From contig JAHRBS010000012.1 in NCBI GenBank assembly GCA_024305745.1, forward strand, positions 2,423,001-2,487,000: DNA of 64,000 nt. The letters run 5' to 3'. Positions 36,369 to 46,788 of the stretch are shown piece after piece. Each line of letters opens with the position of its first letter. Position 1 is the first letter of the stretch. The position numbers and the translations under genes are program-made. Source of the DNA: Polyporus tsugae. Its lineage: Eukaryota > Basidiomycota > Agaricomycetes > Polyporales > Polyporaceae. The notes under the pieces were generated by a model, which had not been told where the DNA came from, searched no databases, and saw nothing but the letters and a program-made list of their open reading frames with translations.

Positions 36369-36863
36369 ATGGGGAACTCACTCGAAGACTGGAGGCGCGT
36401 GCCCACCACCGCCGGCGCGCTCTTCGGCATCGACCTCCCCTACCGCCCGCCCAAGAACCCCGTCGGGGCGTTCCTCTGGCGGCAGCGCTTCTGGATAGAG
36501 ACCACCTCAGGCCTCTCCCTCCTCGAGCCCTGGGAGAAGCTCCTCACCCGTGCGTACCTTCCCCTCGTCCCTGATCCCCTTGTCTTCCCTCCGATGCCGC
36601 TCGGACGCTTACCTTGCCTTACCACACCCACACCCACACCATGGGCCCCGGCAACACACGCGCACGCAGTGGCGCTCCTCTACTTCCTCCTCACGCTCGT
36701 CTTCACCGGCCTGTACAAGTTCGTGCCGCAGCAGGCGCCGCTGCTCTACCGCCGCACGCTCTACTACCTCTTCGGCAGCGAGGGCAGCGAGGTCGCGGCC
36801 ATGTCCGTGCGGCGGCTCGTCGCCGACTGGGCCGGGCGCAACGCGTCGATAGGGGAGCTCTGA
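36369..36863 (+). CDS. Serine palmitoyltransferase small-subunit-like protein, copy 1
   Basis: Two exons, 36369-36549 and 36670-36863, give 124 residues. The core is WIETTSGLSLLEPWEKLLT, then LALLYFLLTLVFTGLYKFVP and a short tail with RRTLYYLFG. A first helix ending LEPWE, followed by one hydrophobic helix and an aromatic segment, is the signature of small activating subunits of serine palmitoyltransferase (ssSPT family, functional counterpart of yeast Tsc3). They sit in the ER membrane, bind the catalytic LCB1/LCB2 pair and raise its activity for the first step of sphingolipid synthesis. The N-terminal GIDLPYRPPKNPVGAFLWR block is shared with the paralogue at 38987. Assignment rests on this motif and topology; no search was run. 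Both copies have an intron of 120-250 nt at the same place. Confidence 0.72.
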   Translation: MGNSLEDWRRVPTTAGALFGIDLPYRPPKNPVGAFLWRQRFWIETTSGLSLLEPWEKLLTRAYLPLVPDPLVFPPMPLGRLPCLTTPTPTPWAPATHAHAVALLYFLLTLVFTGLYKFVPQQAPLLYRRTLYYLFGSEGSEVAAMSVRRLVADWAGRNASIGEL

Positions 36864-38986
36864 CGCTGACGTGCGCCGGGTGGGGCAGAGAGCGGGACTG
36901 CGGTTGTATGGGATGGGATGGGACGGGATGGGACACTGCTAACGCTTTCGGATTGCATTGTGAGTGTGTTTTCTTCCTTCGGGCTTGCTGTTGGTGGACA
37001 AGGGAGGCTGATGTCTCAGGATGGGTGCGCGGGCAGGTATTTCTGCTTCAATGTTAGCCAATATCTATCGAACACAAACGCACTTGGGCTGTTAATCCCG
37101 GACTCCACTTCAAGCGGCGGGCCTGTCCCGACTCCCCTGAGCCTGGCCTGCGGGGGCGTTCGGTATTCGACGGTCAGCCTCCGGGAAACCCCGAGAAAGT
37201 CGCGCTCGACGGCTGTGCGCGTGGAAGACAGCGGTGTGGGGGATGCGAGGAGCAGGTGCGGAGAAGGGGGACTATGGGCGAAGGCGAAAGGTGCGTCGTG
37301 CCAGCAGAGTGCAGTGTTCACGGCACAATCAGCAGCAAGAGGGAGCCTTTAGACTTTTGGCTTGGCTATATACGCCTGCTCGCGAGAGCGGCCGTCCGCC
37401 CCACAGAACTTACTCACGCCACCAGACGCCACCTCGTTGGAAAACAGGTGCACAACCAAACCAAGGGGACGTTCTGTGCGTATTTCCCGCGGTCCAGTCC
37501 TCTCTCGATGGCAATCATCAGCTTGGCAAACCTGTCTCACGTTGGCCCTTCTGACGTCAGCGAGTCGCATCGTCTCCCTGGTCCTGGCGTTTCTGTCTTA
37601 TCATATGTACATACTTGTGATTGAGTAATAAACTCGCGAGAGGACGGTAAAAACGCTAGTACGAGGTTGGGGGTCAGTACGCCTGCAGGTCGCGGGACCA
37701 AGGCCGCGCAAGGTGAATCAGATGTCTTTTTTCGATCATGGACGTTTGCCCCCATCAGCTTACCACATTTGCGCCGTTCCCGCCGCACATGTTACAGTTG
37801 GTACGCACTTTCGGGGCAGTCTCACGTATGAAAGGGAACATGCAGTTGCTTCGCCTGCGTAAGCACAGGTCGTATCCAACTGAACGTGAAAGCCTAGGCC
37901 TGGAACCATACTGCGCCGCCCCATGTAGCGGCGTTGCTGGGAGAGCAATTCACGGTGTCGGTCGGACGGCCGGACGGCGAAGCTGAAGCAGCAATCGGAA
38001 GTGGGACGGATATAAGTATATGAACTTGCACTAACTTAACAATGTATCCCGCTGCGGATGCAGCAATACGCGCATTTTGTTTTCGTGCCTAGACTGCTCA
38101 TTTGGCATTGGCCCTGTGCAGCATGTTGGACTTGCCACAATGTTGCAAACAAGACTTAGTCAAAGCTTCAAGCAACCTATAAGTTAGGCTCTTTGGCATG
38201 GCAGTAGTACTGGGTTCCATACGATGTTCTAAGTAACCGTCGATCTACTGGCAGTCTCTGCGATCGGGAGTAAGTAAGTAGTTCCAGCGAGTAAGCATCA
38301 CGATATTGGGGCATAAGCCAACAATGTAACGTACTTGATCTTATATATAAACGTGCACCGAATATTAATATTGATCGATTGATCCTCCTCCTCCTCCTCA
38401 ATTAAGTATGGAGGAGTTCGAGGCGGAGCCTGGGCGGAATGCTCCTATATCTAGAATCACTGTGCATTGAGTTTGTGTACGTTACTGTATGTCAGATTAT
38501 TTGGAATTTTGGGCGGGCGGACCGCCAGAAGTCTTTACAGCATCAGCGTTGCGTAAATTCGGGAGGGCGTGGGGGAGGCGCGGGGAGTACGCCTGCCAAG
38601 CGAAAGACTGGATCTTCGAATTCAAAGGGAGCTTACCCCATCGAATCACTATGTAAATATCCACTCCCACCATCGGTCCATTCCCACTCTCCGCCCCTCT
38701 CTCACCTCACCTTTCCTCCCCCCACGACTCTGCGTCAGACCCGCTGTAGCCGTTCGATTCCTTACTGTCTAACACGCTGTCGCTTGCTCCCTGCTGTGTC
38801 TTGTGTAGTCTCGGTCGCGTTCCATCATAGAACACTTCACATAACACTCCACACCCGAACCCAACGACACGCAACGCTGTCAACAACGACCGGTCGAACG
38901 ACGTACAAATACCTCTTCTTCTCTCTTCTCCCTACACGCACCTCACCGCGACACGACACGACGACACGAATCTCGAACTGACGCTG
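36864..38986. other. Intergenic between the two ssSPT-like genes
   Basis: No supported gene. It holds a (TCC)5-type run at about 38382-38399 next to an AT-rich patch, and a pyrimidine-rich leader before 38987. Confidence 0.5.
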
Positions 38987-39718
38987 ATGAGCATGCCAGC
39001 CAGCGCACAACCGGTCCAGGTCGCGGACCCCAACTACTACACGGCGGCGATGTCGTACGCGGAGTGGAAGCGCGAGCCGACGACGATGGAGGTCCTCTTC
39101 AGGCTGCAGCTCCCGTACCGCCCGCCCCGCTCGCTCATCGGCAAGTTTCTGTGGAGGTGGAGGATGTGGGTCGAGGTGACGTTTGCGCTCTCCATGCTCG
39201 AGCCCTGGGAGAAGTTCCTCGTCAGTGAGTACCGTCTTCCCCTCCTCCCCTCCCAGTCCTTCGCTCCCTTCTCCTTCTCCTTTCCCCTGTTGCGCCGCGC
39301 CGCGTTGCGTTGGTTTCACTGCGCGCTCCGCGCGCGCAGTCCATCTTACGTTGATGTTGGGGATCAGCACGCTAACGTATCTCCGTCTTGGCCTCCCCCT
39401 TCTCCCGCCCACATCACCCCTCCGCGCTCTCCCCGACTTGCCGCGACCATCTCGGTCCGACGGACACGCGCAGTGGTGGTCATGTACCTCGCGCTCGGCC
39501 TGCTCCTCATGGGCATGACGCTCTACCTCCCGCACCACCTCGAACTCATGGGCGCCCGCACGGCGTACTATCTCTTCGGGGGCGACGCGGCCAGTAGCGT
39601 CGTCGCCGCCGGCGACCTCTTCAAGAGCGCAGTCAACGTCTCGCTGGCGTCGATCGCGAGCGCGGGCGAGTACGGCGCGAGCTGGGCCAAGTGGCGCAGC
39701 TCGGCGGCGGAGTTGTGA
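38987..39718 (+). CDS. Serine palmitoyltransferase small-subunit-like protein, copy 2
   Basis: Two exons, 38987-39224 and 39474-39718, give 160 residues. It shares LPYRPPRSLIGKFLWRWRMW, VTFALSMLEPWEKFLV and ARTAYYLFG with copy 1 and has a longer N-terminus. The main hydrophobic helix is LALGLLLMGMTLYLPHH. The MLEPWE motif, followed by one membrane helix and an LPHH or MPQH-like turn, matches the ssSPT family more closely than copy 1 does. The C-terminal 45 residues (GDAASSVVAAGDLFKSAV and beyond) form a predicted amphipathic extension not present in animal ssSPT. The 249-nt intron is long for this window. Copy 1 lies 2.1 kb upstream in the same orientation, so they are a tandem but clearly diverged pair. 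Confidence 0.75.
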   Translation: MSMPASAQPVQVADPNYYTAAMSYAEWKREPTTMEVLFRLQLPYRPPRSLIGKFLWRWRMWVEVTFALSMLEPWEKFLVSEYRLPLLPSQSFAPFSFSFPLLRRAALRWFHCALRARSPSYVDVGDQHANVSPSWPPPSPAHITPPRSPRLAATISVRRTRAVVVMYLALGLLLMGMTLYLPHHLELMGARTAYYLFGGDAASSVVAAGDLFKSAVNVSLASIASAGEYGASWAKWRSSAAEL

Positions 39719-41064
39719 GGGGTGTGAGCTGAGGAGAGCAATCCGCCGACGGTTACGTTTGAGAACGTTGGAGCCCGGCTCGCATTTACAATACGGTGTG
39801 TGTTGGATTTTTTGGCCGGCGTGTGTGCGCACAAGGCTGACGGTCGTGCAGATATGTTCTGCTAGTGGAATCTGCTTTGTAGAGATACCCGCCGCGACGC
39901 CCGCGTGCGCGGCCCCGCCTCGTACCCGTAGAGATATCGATGTCGCTGCCTGCCTCAGGCTAAAGCCCATTGCTACCTACATATATGCGCGTGCGTCGTT
40001 GTGCCATCCGGCGTCCTCAAGCGCCTGAGAATGCGCGTCCACGGTTGTCAAGGGCGAACGTCAACGCACGTCGCAAGATCGTTCTCGGAATCTCGGCATG
40101 TCAAGACCCGAGGGTTGCCTGGACGGAGCCTTACGCCGGACGTTTGGATATCACTTGCGCGTATGGATCGTTGTGATGCTGTTACTGTCGGTTCCATTGT
40201 CTGACGTCTCTCTGTGGTCGTTGGTACTAGTGCTGGCGTCCTTCTCTTATCCGGTGGTAAGCTCCGGAGTGATGTCAGACTCAGAGGTTGCATCCACTGC
40301 TATGAGCCTCTGAGGGGAGGTGTAGTGCGCCACCACCTCACGGAGACACGTTCGTACTCACGCCGCGTTGGCCGACAATTCTATCTTTCAAATGCGGTTG
40401 GGAATATGCGGATCTGTTCGTTGTGAAATGATACGGTGCGTGCTATCCCCGGGTATGAGCGCGCTCAGCGCTGGTGGGAGGGGTTCGGCCCTTCGTCGCC
40501 AATTATGTCTTAGACATGACTGATAAGATAGCCGTCTAGGTTCTTCCCCTCGCAGATCGTCGCAGAAGGCTCGGTGGCTCCCTGACAACGTTTTAAGGTC
40601 CTCACGTCTGGCGGATACGTCTCAGGAGCTCCTAAAGACGGCCTCGAAGATGGGGCATGCCGATGATAGGCGCCATACACTCCGCCCGTTTCGTGAATGA
40701 GCGGGAGAGCACCGGTGGTGGATGGCAGATGCAGGCAAGCAGGGGAAAGTGGGTCAACGGGCGGTCTCGGCGCCGAGCCGTTGGTGGCTCCCGCGTTTAA
40801 GTATCTTCAGTGGGTTACGTGCTTACTTGATCATTTGGAAAGTCTGTTGGCAGTTGCCTCGTAATCCCGCCGGGGTTGGGCGAGGCGATCGTGCTTTCGC
40901 TGGGTCTGCGGCAGCTGGGTTCCTGGGGCGGGATTCGTCAACCATTGTGTGGTATGTAATGCCGCTATGCGCTCGTCATCCTATGATCCACCGTGGGATT
41001 ATTCACTGCCTGCCTTGTTGGTTTGTTGCGGGCGGTCGTGGACGCTCTGGGTGACCGTTTGGAC
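39719..41064. other. Intergenic or unresolved exon upstream of the mariner element
   Basis: No family recognised. The last bases before 41065 read open in two frames and could be an exon of a gene interrupted by the element (see the site at 41065-41824), but neither frame extends far enough to name it. Confidence 0.4.
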
Positions 41065-41088
41065 GTATGTAAGTCCTTCTTACACATA

Positions 41089-41196
41089 CAGTGATTTGCA
41101 TAATGTTGTGCAGGTCGCCGCCCCACGGCCGGCTGACTAATCCTTCTTGGTATAGTAACTCCTGGCGCTTGAGCAGCTGCGTGTGACACCGCGCGC
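41089..41196 (+). repeat. Left terminal inverted repeat
   Basis: 108 bases beginning CAGTGATTTGCATAATG. It pairs with 41682-41789 with three mismatches clustered at the middle. Confidence 0.92.
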
Positions 41197-41236
41197 CGGC
41201 GTGCCACTCGCGCGCGCGACTCTTGCGACGCGACTT

Positions 41237-41681
41237 CATGCCTCCCCCCATCTCAGACGACCTCCGGCAGCGTATCATCGCCTGGCGCGAGGATGGCCTA
41301 CAAGACCCTCGCTACGCACCGTGACACTGGTGGTGTCCGCTATCCCCCTTCTTTCCGTCTTAGAGGACGACCGCGCACGCTCGACAACCATGCCATCGAC
41401 TACATATCAGGACTCCTGGCCGCCAACCCAACACTATACCTCGACGAAATCCAGGAGGGGCTTGTGTCAGCTCGCGGTGTCGATGTGTCCGTGGCCACCA
41501 TCTTCCGGACGTTGGACCGGCTTGCACTCAGCAATAAGCAAGTGTCCAAAGTAGCCGCAGAGCGCAATGAACTCTTATGAGCGACCTAGGTGGCTGCACA
41601 TGGCCATATTCCCAAGGAATACTTTTCCTGGATGAATCAAGTGTCGACGACCTCACCGGGCAACAGCAGATGGCAGGCGTC
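41237..41681 (+). pseudogene. Transposase remnant of the mariner element
   Basis: Frame 1 starts MPPPISDDLRQRIIAWREDG (41237) and soon stops. A second frame from 41293 carries HRDTGGVRYPP, RGRPRTLDNHAIDYISGLL and then AANPTLYLDEIQEG and LALSNKQVSKVAAERNELL, the helix-turn-helix and linker of a Tc1-type transposase. After two stop codons (TGA at about 41578 and TAG at about 41587) the same frame continues AAHGHIPKEYF. A third frame gives LFLDESSVDDLTGQQQ, the first acidic motif of the DDE domain. So there is a deletion in the first helix-turn-helix, two nonsense codons, a frameshift, and loss of everything after the first Asp. Confidence 0.8.
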
Positions 41682-41789
41682 GCGCGCGGTGTCACACGCA
41701 GCTGCTCAAGCGCCAGGAGTTACTATATCAGGAATGATTAGTCAGCCGGCCGTGGGGCGGCGACCTGCACAACATTATGCAAATCACTG
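41682..41789 (-). repeat. Right terminal inverted repeat
   Basis: 108 bases ending CATTATGCAAATCACTG, the inverse of 41089-41196. The two repeats diverge just inside the element. Confidence 0.92.
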
Positions 41790-41824
41790 TAAGCGTCCGG
41801 ATATTTCGCTAACGCGCTTCACAG

Positions 41825-42811
41825 TCTGCGCCGCTTCGAGACCTCCGGCACTGGGCCGGATATGAACTCTTCAACCCATCCTTCTCATCTACACCACCGG
41901 GGCTCGTCTTTCGCTACCCGCTCACAAACGATATCAACCCTTTTCACATCGTGCCTGGTGGTCTCGTCGCCGTCGTCACTCTTTTACCGTTGCTCTTGGC
42001 GGTGTCCTTGTACCGCTCCATGTTGACAGGATGCGCTTTTCCGGAGTGTATCTAAGTACACTACTGTGCCCTTGGAACTGCGTATCCGGCTGTCGCATTT
42101 GGCGGTCCGCTTGAAAACGAAGCTTCGCTCGCTTCAGCTCCACTGCGGCGCGACATGAAAGGACGAGCGTTTACGTTGCCATCTTGAGCTGTCCTTTTTG
42201 CCGCGAGGCGCGTCGCCCAATCGCCGCAGCAACCAAGTTGAACGTGCTCGGCGACTCCCACCCCTGAAGTATTTCTGGAATCCGCGCGCCCGCTTCTTGC
42301 GCCGACAGAAGCTGCGTCTGCACCCTTCGCGCCTCTTGGATCCGTACCTGTGCTACCATGGTGACAAGGGACACCACTGTGTACATAACTTGCACCGAGC
42401 AACATTCAAACCGACATGCTTCGACCTTGGTGAGTGACGAGTTCAATTCGGAAGAATACATGAAGCATTCGTTCAATCACCGATTTCATTATAGCGTTGC
42501 TGCGTAGAATCCGGAAGCAGATCGCAGGCCGACAGCTTGCAGGGAGCGACAGGAATAGCGCCGCGGTGCCAGACCCCCAACTTCGCCAGCGCGTGCGCGG
42601 AATATAAGAGTTCTCTGCGCGCTGTGGAACCCCTCTCCAATCTCTGCCCCTGGCAGCTTCCTCCCCCCGCCCCCGCTCCCTCTGTTCCCTCCTCGTTGTG
42701 TCTTGAGCTCGCAGTCGTTTCTTCGTTCATTGTTTCAGCTGCTCCTGGCCCGTCGCGATCGCACACACTCCTTCCACCTCTCGATCCTTGCTTTCTGCAC
42801 TCCAAGCGACA
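41825..42811. other. Gap before GH128; one unexplained open frame
   Basis: The first 230 bases read open as SAPLRDLRHWAGYELFNP and on to a hydrophobic end; the family is unknown. The rest has no supported gene and ends in the GH128 promoter. Confidence 0.4.
42600..42608 (+). promoter_or_regulatory. TATA-like box of GH128 gene
   Basis: GAATATAAGAG, about 205 bases before the ATG at 42812, followed by a C/T-rich leader. Confidence 0.4.
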
Positions 42812-44141
42812 ATGAAGTTCTCTGCGGCTATCGTCTCTATCGCGCTCCTCGCTACCTCCGCGCTGGCGGCTCCGATGAACAAGAAGCGCTGTCGCGCCAA
42901 GACGTCTTCTGCGGTCGCCACGACCAGCACCGCAGTGCTCGCGGCGTCCACCTCTCAGGTGGCTATGACGAGCGAGGCTGCCGAGCCTACCACGGCTAGT
43001 GCCACCGAGGTAGCTACGACCAGCAAGGCTACCGACCCCACTATCACGGCTAGCGCCACCGAGGCGGCGTCGACGATCAAGGCTGCCTCAACGACTCAGG
43101 CGGCGACCAACACTAAGGCCTCGACCAGCACCAAGGCCTCGACGTCTACCAGCATCAAAGCCTCGACCAGCTCAACGTAAGTCGCTTTCAACATCTATCA
43201 TGATGATCCACAACTTGATTGCGACGACAGGCACACTTCTTCTGCGGCTGCGTCAACATCCACGTCCTCCGGTTCAAGCTCTAGCATTAAGCGTGGTCTC
43301 TCTTACAACGATGTTTCCCTGACAAAGGGCTTCAGCACCAGGTGAGCTTTCGTCACCGTATCGGCGGATTTACAGCGGCGCTGAATGCAACACACAGTAA
43401 AGTGTCGTGGGCTTACAACTGGTACTCCCAGGCCGGTGGCTCCCTCGACTCCGGCATCAACTACTTCCCCATGCTCTGGGGCGGCGATTCCTCCCACACC
43501 GCGACGTGGATGGCGGACGCCAAGGCTGCAATCGCCGCAGGCAGCACCCACCTCCTCTTGTGAGTCGCCTGCGCGTCCGACCCGTCGCAACCGATGACTG
43601 AATATGCATAATTACCTCACTTCCGTTCTCATTTCCGCACGTCCGCAGCATCAACGAGCCCGACCTCTCGTCACAATCGAACACGGAGCCGGCGACCGCC
43701 GCGCAGCTCTGGATGACGTACATGCAGCCCTTCGCGGGCCAAGCGACGCTCGTCGGGCCCGCGATCACAAATGGGGGCGCGCCGATGGGCACGACCTGGC
43801 TCGACTCGTTCATGGACGAGTGCGACAAGCTCGGGTGCCAGGTGGACGCGATCGCGGGCCACATCTACGGGTCCGCGTCCGACGCGGACTACTACAAGAC
43901 GTACATCACCAGCCTCGGCAGCCGCTACCCCGGGAAGCCGCTGCTCATGACCGAGATCGGCGTGAGCGACAGCTCGACGTCGATCGCGGACCAGACCGCG
44001 CTCATCGACGCGCTCGTGCCGTTCCTGGACGGGCTCGACAGCGTCACGCACTACGCGTGGTTCATGGCCGCCGCGGACCTGCTCGTCGACGCCGACGGGA
44101 CCTTGAATGCGCTGGGCGAGGCGTACGAGAACGCCGCGTAG
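42812..44141 (+). CDS. GH128-type (Asl1-like) secreted glucan hydrolase
   Basis: Four exons, 42812-43176, 43231-43341, 43398-43559 and 43649-44141, give 376 residues in frame. A signal peptide (MKFSAAIVSIALLATSALAA) is followed by about 130 residues of Thr/Ser/Ala/Lys repeats (TTSKA, STTQAATNTKA, STSTKASTST), a likely O-glycosylated linker. The catalytic domain begins VSWAYNW. The acid/base segment FINEPDL is at about residue 215, HIYGS comes later, and the nucleophile segment LLMTEIGV is at about residue 320; HYAWFM follows. This order of two Glu-containing motifs on a TIM barrel marks family GH128 (Asl1-like), enzymes cutting beta-1,3-glucans, likely in cell-wall remodelling or attack on other fungi. 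Start is fixed by the signal peptide; the ATG at 42788 in the same frame is less likely. Confidence 0.88.
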
Positions 44142-45379
44142 GCGGCGCCCCGCGCGCGTGCTCGCTTTGGCTTTTCCTTCCTTCCTTCCTTCCTCACTCT
44201 CGGATTGCATCTGGATTATAGGATGGTCACCTGGCCGGCGCGCCGGTATCGTCCGCATTAGGTGGCCTGCGACGTACGGGTTACATATCGTGTTCTTCAG
44301 TCAATGGGCGAGGTCCCGCAATGATTCATAGCGCATGTAGATACATGGCGATGCGGCTTGACCGCGATCATCAATAGCAGTCTCTCGAACCTGGTATACT
44401 GCGAGTACGGCCCTGCGGGACGCGATGGTGAGCGTGGTCCCGCCGCCGCCAGGTAAATGTCCAGGTGGTTTCTGCCCTCCTTGGCCAGGATTTCCTGGTG
44501 TCGAAACGGACACTGGACCCCCCAAGTCACTACGGCCTCCACGGCATGTAAATATCAGGTCAGCGACGCCTGCGCTGAGTGCATTCGGGCAGGAATTTGA
44601 CTTCAAGTTTCGCTACTCGCTAGATCGATATTGCATGTGCCTCTTCACGACCCCTGAGACGAGATGCTAGTAAGTACCAGGCAGTACACAAGGAACGCCG
44701 CGACGTCTAACGTATGGCCCGTGGATGTCCCTACTAGAGTACCGTCCAACCCAGCCCGCCGAACATCCCGACAAGGGGCACTGGGTAAGTCCAGTGAACC
44801 GAACTTAGTAGTAGGCAAGTTATTATAACCAGTGGCCCGAGTGAGTCTCTAGGACGCAGATTGATTGCGACCCATGTCCTATAGAGTTGTGAATCACGAT
44901 GCGACTCAACGATCCTAGGAATATTCTGGTTGAATGCGATTTATTCGCATCTTCAAGTTCAACTTGAAGGAAGGGTACCGTTTGGCCCGGTGGGGTACCG
45001 TGACGATGGTATAATCGGACCAAACAAGTTCACCGCAGGGCGCTACAGACCCCTAGACATTCTTCCCCCATGGTTACACGTTACACTCTATACTCTTGTG
45101 CAGCAAACCTTTGGTTCGTACTGCGTTCTCTCTCTTTGGTTTTCATGCGATACTAAGCTCCCCCTTGTAGTAATGCAGAGGTACATAATAACTTTCACCG
45201 GACACATTGCCGAAATCATTGAACCAGTTTTGGATAGGTCCTTGTTCCGGAGCTACTCGTCATCATCCTTCACGGCGTTCACGGGCTCCACGAACACGAG
45301 CCGATCCTTCTCCTCCCGGCAGCAGAAAACCGTCGTGCGAACAAGTTCAACACGAAACCGTTGCTCACACACTCTCACT
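44142..45379. other. Intergenic, no supported gene
   Basis: It includes a CTTCC/TTCC run at 44170-44193 just after the GH128 stop and a palindrome TTCAAGTTCAACTTGAA near 44953. No gene recognised. Confidence 0.5.
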
Positions 45380-46788
45380 CTCATGGGTGCAGGTACTGGG
45401 GAAATGTCGCTCTTTTTTTTCGGAGTGCAAGGGAAATGTCGCTCTTGGAACCCTTGGTTTATGGAGACGCATACTTACATGGGTAGTGCCACGACCAGAT
45501 GGCAGCTTTTCTAGAACGCTCGCGACCTCTGACCGTCACTCTCTTCTTGGACGTGGAATACTTCCGGGAACAGTCGGATGATCCTCTGCATGAGTACCCG
45601 TTAACGCCCTCGGCCAGCGACTACGAGCGACTACGAAGGCTCGATCTTGCCATGGTCCGGGCCACTCAGGAACATGTCGTTCCTTTCCTCGCGTCTCTCC
45701 AGGCGCCACTCCTCGAGTGCCTCACTATCAGTCCAATGTAAGTATTCAACGCCACAGACTTAGCCTGGGGGCCCCTCTTCAATGGTGAAGCTGTGAAGCC
45801 CCGTCCTTGCGGGCATTGGCGATGATGCCGGTAGTCAACTGGATGCCGTCTTTCACGTTCCCTCATCTGACACATCTCTTCATCTCCTTTGATGTAGGGA
45901 CTGCACTGTGTCATCCGTTTGATATACTTCTCCTCCTCTCCAACGCGCCTGCGCTCGTCTTCGTCCATGTTGACTTCCTCGACTGCTCCGCGAGTTATTC
46001 GGGCGATTGGCAGCCTCCCTCCGACCCCATTCCCCTCCACCACCTCCGCTCTTTGGTCTTCACGTCCTGCTGGTAAAACCTGATACATGCTACCGATATC
46101 GTTTCACACCTCTCCCTTCCCGAAGATGTCTTCATCCGCCTTCAGAACATTGTCGAATACGACGGTCACACGGTCCCTCTCCCGGCGCGGCCCTCTTCCT
46201 CCCCCCGTCACCTGGCGCGATATGGTGACGCAAGCCAACGAGTTCCTCATGGTCGCTGACGGCCCCACCTCTGGGCTGTGGCTGGCTCCCCCTGGCTTCG
46301 ATCACTGCTCACGCTCTCAGAGTCTCACATGTCACGCACCTATACATCAATGTAAACATACTTAGCTTTGATGATGATTTCGCCACATTCTGGCCCACAT
46401 TCCTCACACACCTACTTACCTCAAAGTCTCCAGCATGGCGGTCGTTTTTGGCGAGTCTGGCAGCGATCCATCCCTGGACCGGTACGCGTCAACCACCGTC
46501 TTGTCTCAGTGTCTGATGCGCTCGCCCAAGAACAACCGGTCCTCTGCCCAGCTCTCCATATGCTGACGATTGAGTGGCCGGAAGCGATGCGGGACCACGT
46601 AGTCGACAGTTATCGGGAGCTTCCGAAGATGCTCGGTGACCGCGTGCGTGCGGGACGTCCCATGCGCCGTGTCGTCATGCAGACCATGCTAGCCGGCGGG
46701 TTCAATGAAGCAGCAGGCCCTCGACTTGGTCCAGCAGCTCGTGTTTGCGACCGACGGGCATGAGACCGAGTACGAGCTGGTCGTGTGA
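45380..46788 (+). pseudogene. F-box/leucine-rich-type protein, decayed copy
   Basis: Pieces in order: a region like CRYWGNVAL (F-box end) with a short internal duplication of GGGAAATGTCGCTCTT at 45399 and 45433; NVALGTLGLWRRI; exon MAAFLERSRPLTVTLFLDVE (45499) to LLECLTISPM with a GTAAGT donor at 45737; WMPSFTFPHLTHLFISFDVG; HHLRSLVFTSCW; ATDIVSHLSLPEDVFIRLQ; HVTHLYINVNILSFDDD; ALAQEQPVLCPALHMLTIEW; SYRELPKMLGDRVRAG; QALDLVQQLVFATDGHE ending ELVV at 46788. The reading frame changes at several places (about 46235, 46430, 46510, 46710) without plausible introns, so the gene is dead. The order F-box, leucine-rich-like strands and a C-terminal block is usual for basidiomycete F-box proteins. It lies tail to tail with the RlpA-like gene at 47040-47579, as the related remnant at 6355-7146 does with 5410-5923. 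Confidence 0.68.

Larger units (their letters stand above)
41089..41789 (+). mobile_element. Tc1/mariner element, internally deleted derivative with 108-bp TIRs
   Basis: A 701-bp element starting CAGTG and ending CACTG, with TA on both sides (41087-41088 and 41790-41791), the Tc1/mariner target duplication. Inverted repeats are 41089-41196 and 41682-41789; I count 3 mismatches in 108 positions. The inside holds remnants of a transposase in one orientation: an N-terminal helix-turn-helix, a linker and the first catalytic-domain segment, with the rest of the DDE domain deleted. It cannot make a full transposase, so it would depend on an intact relative elsewhere. Confidence 0.92.
41065..41824 (+). 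other. Intron-like host site split by the mariner element
   Basis: If the element and one TA copy are removed, 57 bases remain. They start GTATGT (41065), contain a GCTAAC branch-point-like word (41809-41814) and end CACAG (41824). Length and signals match introns throughout this window. The flanking exons are not identified: downstream from 41825 one frame is open for about 75 codons to a TAA near 42054 and ends in a hydrophobic stretch. Confidence 0.5.

Noticed and set aside
38837..39970. 377-codon minus-strand ORF
   Set aside because: It lies antisense to the second ssSPT-like gene, is rich in Arg/Ala/Glu/Val as expected of a mirror of high-GC coding DNA, and has no motifs.
40723..41054. 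110-codon ORF before the mariner element as an exon of the interrupted gene
   Set aside because: It stops before the GTATGT donor, so it cannot be the exon that uses it.
43604..44258. Plus and minus ORFs of about 200 codons
   Set aside because: Other-frame shadows of the GH128 last exon.
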